From: UBA4582 sp964228885
GTDB taxonomy: Bacteria; Pseudomonadota; Gammaproteobacteria; Pseudomonadales; Azotimanducaceae
NCBI GenBank assembly: GCA_964228885.1
Contig: CAXRCG010000015.1
Span: forward strand, 5,458-69,457
Reading direction: 5' to 3'
Length of the DNA stretch: 64,000 nucleotides
Translations under genes and position numbers: made by a program
Notes under the pieces: generated by a model
Database searches by the model: none
Told to the model about the DNA's origin: nothing
The model's input: only the letters and a program-made list of their open reading frames with translations
Part shown: positions 61,471 to 64,000 of the stretch, one piece after another
Layout: each line of letters begins with the position of its first letter
Position numbering within the stretch: position 1 is the first letter of the stretch

Positions 61471-61697
61471 GGCGGCGAGCTTACCATAAATTATCTGATA
61501 ACGAGTGTAGACGAAGTTCGGGGAAAATCATTCATAAGGAAGATACAGGAAGTCGGCATACCTCATCCTGTGTCCACTTATGCCGAACATTCCTGTGGTG
61601 GTTTGCAGCTCTTTATGTCCTCTGTAGCATCAACATGTGAAGTAGCGTGACGGCTAAATCTCTTACGCTTTATCCCTCAGAAACCCGTCGAACTATT

Positions 61698-63521
61698 TTA
61701 GGAAAAATCGATACCCTCAAACTCACCGGAACTGCGCCATTTTTTTAGATATTCAAAGTAGGCCGTTGCACCCGCAGGATAGCTGGACGCAGCGATAATC
61801 GACCCATCTGCGCCGTCACCCCATCCCTTGCCTTCATTGTTGTAATAACCCGGTGTGCAGTTTGTTGATCCAATCAGCCTGGGTGGCGCAGACATGAGTA
61901 ATTTGATCCATGCTTCCTCGGCTTCTTTTGTCACCTCTATTTCACTGAAACCATTGTCTATCGCATGTTTAATCATTAGGGCTACGGTCGTTCCACTTTC
62001 CGTTAGGTTGTGCGGATAATTTGAAATTAGATTAGCCCCTTGTGTGGCCTGTATGATGAATAAATTAGGAAACCCGTGCACGTGGGCACCGTGCATGGTG
62101 CGCATGCCTTTTTCCCAGTAATCGGATAGGAGTATTCCATCACGCCCCTTTGTGTCATATCCTGCGCGACGCTCAAACGGCGTGCCTACCTCAAAACCTG
62201 AGGCATAAATAATGCAATCAACCTCGTACTCTTTACCACCAACGACAACACCATGCTCGGTAATTCGTTCTACGCCTTTGCCATCCGTATCCAACAACGT
62301 GCAACTGGGTTCGTTATACGCCTGTAGGTATTCATCATGGAAACAGGGCCGCTTGCAGAGCTGCTGATACCATGGTTTTAGGTCCTCTGCGGTATGGTCG
62401 TCATTGACGATCGTATTTACGCGCCTTCGCACTCCCTCCATCTTTTCATTGTCCGAGTCTTCGTAGGCGGCCATCATGTTTTCAATATTCATGTCCTCGG
62501 GTGCGAGTTCATTGATTTTTTCGCGTATTCTTTTGCCGAGCGCTGTCCAACCATCCTGCACTAGATCTTCTTCTACCTGCTGACCGGTTTGATTGGCGGT
62601 AAAGTTTTCCAGCCATCGTTGTTGCCAACCGGGAGTCGCTATTTCTGTAAACCAGTCGGGGTCGATTGGGTGGTTGTCTCTTACATCAACTGACGATGGC
62701 GTGCGTTGGCACACATATAAAGCTTCGCAGGATTTAGCGAGATGTGGAATACACTGCACGGCGGTTGCCCCGGTACCGATAATTGCGACGCGTTTATTGC
62801 GCAGGTTGTCTAACGGCGCGCCCGATGGGTCACCGCCTGTATAATCGTAGTCCCAGCGGCTGGTATGAAATGTATGTCCCTTAAAAGTCTCGATACCCGG
62901 TATGCCGGGAAGTTTGGGTACATGCAGAGGTCCCGGCGCCATGCCGATATATTGTGCGGTAAATTCATCGCCTCTGTCGGTTTTAACTAGCCAATGATGT
63001 TCTTCATGTTGCCACGTCAGGTCAGTCACCTGTGTATGAAACAACGCTTTGTCATACAAATTGAATAGTTTCCCTATGCGTTGGCTGTGTTCAAGCAGCT
63101 CAGGCGCGTGAGCATATTTTTCCGAAGGCATGTGCCCCGTTTCTTCCAGTAGCGGCATATAAACAAACGCAGCGGTGTCGCACTGAGCGCCCGGGTAGCG
63201 GTTAAAATACCAAGTACCGCCGAAGTCGCCTCCCTTTTCGATAATCCGTACGTCGCCGATACCTGACTCTGCGAGTCTAGCGCCAGTGACCAGTCCGGAA
63301 AATCCACCACCGATAAAGGCGACGGTGACGTGATCCCGCACCGGCTCCCGTTCGGTCATAGGAGTGTAGGGGTCCTCAAGGTAGTGACCAAGTTTTCCTG
63401 TGACTTCGATATATTGATCGTTACCGTCCGGACGAACCCTTTTTTCGCGCTCTTCTGCATATTTTCGGCGCAGTGCGTCCTTGTCGATAGTCATTGATGA
63501 CGTAGGTGTTACTTCTGTCAT
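61698..63521 (-). CDS. Baeyer-Villiger monooxygenase-type flavoprotein
   Basis: A 607-residue FAD- and NADPH-dependent monooxygenase. FAD loop GGGFSG (71-76), Baeyer-Villiger fingerprint FKGHTFHTSRWD (213-224, matching FxGxxxHxxxW[PD]) and NADPH loop GTGATA (249-254) are all present. An N-terminal extension of about 65 residues precedes the FAD domain, as in longer BVMOs. GAGG precedes the ATG. It would convert a ketone, often cyclic, to an ester or lactone. The divergent gene is nnrS. Confidence 0.92.
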   Translation of the reverse strand: MTEVTPTSSMTIDKDALRRKYAEEREKRVRPDGNDQYIEVTGKLGHYLEDPYTPMTEREPVRDHVTVAFIGGGFSGLVTGARLAESGIGDVRIIEKGGDFGGTWYFNRYPGAQCDTAAFVYMPLLEETGHMPSEKYAHAPELLEHSQRIGKLFNLYDKALFHTQVTDLTWQHEEHHWLVKTDRGDEFTAQYIGMAPGPLHVPKLPGIPGIETFKGHTFHTSRWDYDYTGGDPSGAPLDNLRNKRVAIIGTGATAVQCIPHLAKSCEALYVCQRTPSSVDVRDNHPIDPDWFTEIATPGWQQRWLENFTANQTGQQVEEDLVQDGWTALGKRIREKINELAPEDMNIENMMAAYEDSDNEKMEGVRRRVNTIVNDDHTAEDLKPWYQQLCKRPCFHDEYLQAYNEPSCTLLDTDGKGVERITEHGVVVGGKEYEVDCIIYASGFEVGTPFERRAGYDTKGRDGILLSDYWEKGMRTMHGAHVHGFPNLFIIQATQGANLISNYPHNLTESGTTVALMIKHAIDNGFSEIEVTKEAEEAWIKLLMSAPPRLIGSTNCTPGYYNNEGKGWGDGADGSIIAASSYPAGATAYFEYLKKWRSSGEFEGIDFS

Positions 63522-63610
63522 GTCCAGTTCCTCTAAAGTATTCCGTGCTTATGCTACCCACCTTTGTGCGGGCGCTATGTTGAAGGGTCGCGTGTAAATG
63601 TATCGCTTGT

Positions 63611-63623
63611 GCATCACTGATGC
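63611..63623. promoter_or_regulatory. 13-bp palindrome in the divergent BVMO/nnrS promoter region
   Basis: GCATCA-C-TGATGC is perfectly symmetric about one base, 90 bp upstream of the Baeyer-Villiger monooxygenase start and 147 bp upstream of nnrS. It may be a regulator site for either gene. Confidence 0.35.
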
Positions 63624-63653
63624 CACTGGTTCTGCTCGAGAATACGGTTTTTA

Positions 63654-63667
63654 TTGATCTGTATCTG
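63654..63667. promoter_or_regulatory. FNR/DNR-like half-site upstream of nnrS
   Basis: TTGATCTGTATCTG matches the FNR/DNR consensus TTGATnnnnATCAA in the left half and in ATC of the right half. It lies 103 bp before the nnrS ATG, a normal distance for activation. Since nnrS genes are often under nitrogen-oxide control, it is a plausible but imperfect site. Confidence 0.3.
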
Positions 63668-63769
63668 TTACGCCTAAGTTAAGTACCTCTATGCTGTCAC
63701 ATTTCCAATATGAGGTAAGTTTCAGGCTCGCGTCAGAAATTAAACCGATGCAAGCTCAGGAGAGTAACG

Positions 63770-64000
63770 ATGACAAACTTTGAAGCTCAAATCAGGGTAT
63801 CCCAGGCGTCGGAAGTTTACGGCCTCTGGGGAAGGGCTTTCCGACCATTTTTCCTACTGATGGCAGTGTTCGGCGTTGTCGCTATTATCGTTTGGGTTTC
63901 AATGTGGTCGGGCCGATTAGCAATGCCCACATGGGGTCGAGTGAGTTGGTGGCATGGTCATGAGTTAATCTTTGGGTTTGCCGTTGCGGCGGTTGCCGGG
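63770..64000 (+). CDS. nnrS: NnrS-family membrane protein (3' partial)
   Basis: The first 77 codons of an NnrS-type haem/copper membrane protein that helps cells tolerate nitric oxide. AGGAG lies 7 bases before ATG 63770. The N-terminal pattern LWGRAFRPFFLL, a membrane helix (AVFGVVAIIVWVSMW) and WWHGHELIFGF are the family marks; the GHE histidine is a haem/metal ligand candidate. The gene runs out of the window. Confidence 0.87.
   Translation, partial: MTNFEAQIRVSQASEVYGLWGRAFRPFFLLMAVFGVVAIIVWVSMWSGRLAMPTWGRVSWWHGHELIFGFAVAAVAG

Overview
The window reads as chromosomal DNA of a Gram-negative, aerobic, probably marine gammaproteobacterium. The grounds are an RND pump with its periplasmic adaptor, Tat-type leaders, a PhoX-like phosphatase, NnrS, AGGAG-type ribosome binding sites, and an unusual density of acyl-CoA and oxygenase genes. 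The assignment is inference: there is no rRNA or tRNA here to anchor it. I saw no tRNA, rRNA, CRISPR array, insertion sequence, prophage or replication origin.

Left part (1-17 kb). A three-subunit molybdenum hydroxylase (FAD, 2Fe-2S and Mo subunits; the FAD subunit is cut by the window edge) is followed at once by a MoaD/ThiS-like sulfur carrier. A long leftward run then covers about 12.8 kb, in transcription order: an ADP-ribosylglycohydrolase-family protein with beta-sandwich extensions, an MFS transporter, an enoyl-CoA hydratase, a TetR regulator, an AtuA homologue, the biotin carboxylase and carboxyltransferase subunits of an acyl-CoA carboxylase, and two dissimilar acyl-CoA dehydrogenases. 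This resembles the acyclic-terpene (Atu) or leucine/isovalerate (Liu) route, in which a branched unsaturated acyl-CoA is carboxylated, hydrated and cleaved. The dehydrogenase pair looks like a heteromeric enzyme.

Middle (17-40 kb). Short, frequently reversing units: an esterase, MFS transporters, a metallophosphoesterase, a secreted metallo-beta-lactamase-fold protein, a zinc-type dehydrogenase, a carotenoid-oxygenase-family enzyme, a small-molecule kinase, a nitronate monooxygenase, a Tat-exported dienelactone hydrolase, a methyltransferase, a CoA-transferase, an alpha/beta-hydrolase lacking its nucleophile, a sorbosone/aldose dehydrogenase-type beta-propeller, a NUDIX hydrolase, an AlkC-type DNA glycosylase and PhoX.

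Right part (40-57 kb). A second catabolic region: enoyl-CoA hydratases, carbonic anhydrase, an orphan Mo-hydroxylase large subunit, an AtoE-type short-chain fatty acid transporter, a CrtC/AttH-like protein, a 2-oxopent-4-enoate hydratase-like enzyme, a VOC protein with extradiol-type metal ligands, a thiolase-like protein without the usual nucleophile, a GST, a class III CoA-transferase and an acyl-CoA dehydrogenase. The dehydrogenase is translationally coupled to a small GIY-YIG-like protein. Next to it lies a soluble, Tat-less reductive-dehalogenase-like iron-sulfur protein, preceded by a short open frame that looks like the N-terminus of a thiamine-diphosphate enzyme.

Right end (57-64 kb). 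An RND efflux pump and its adaptor, a Baeyer-Villiger monooxygenase, and the start of nnrS running off the window. Taken together, the region looks like a catabolic island for terpenoid, steroid-like, cyclic-ketone or possibly halogenated compounds. No substrate can be fixed from sequence alone.
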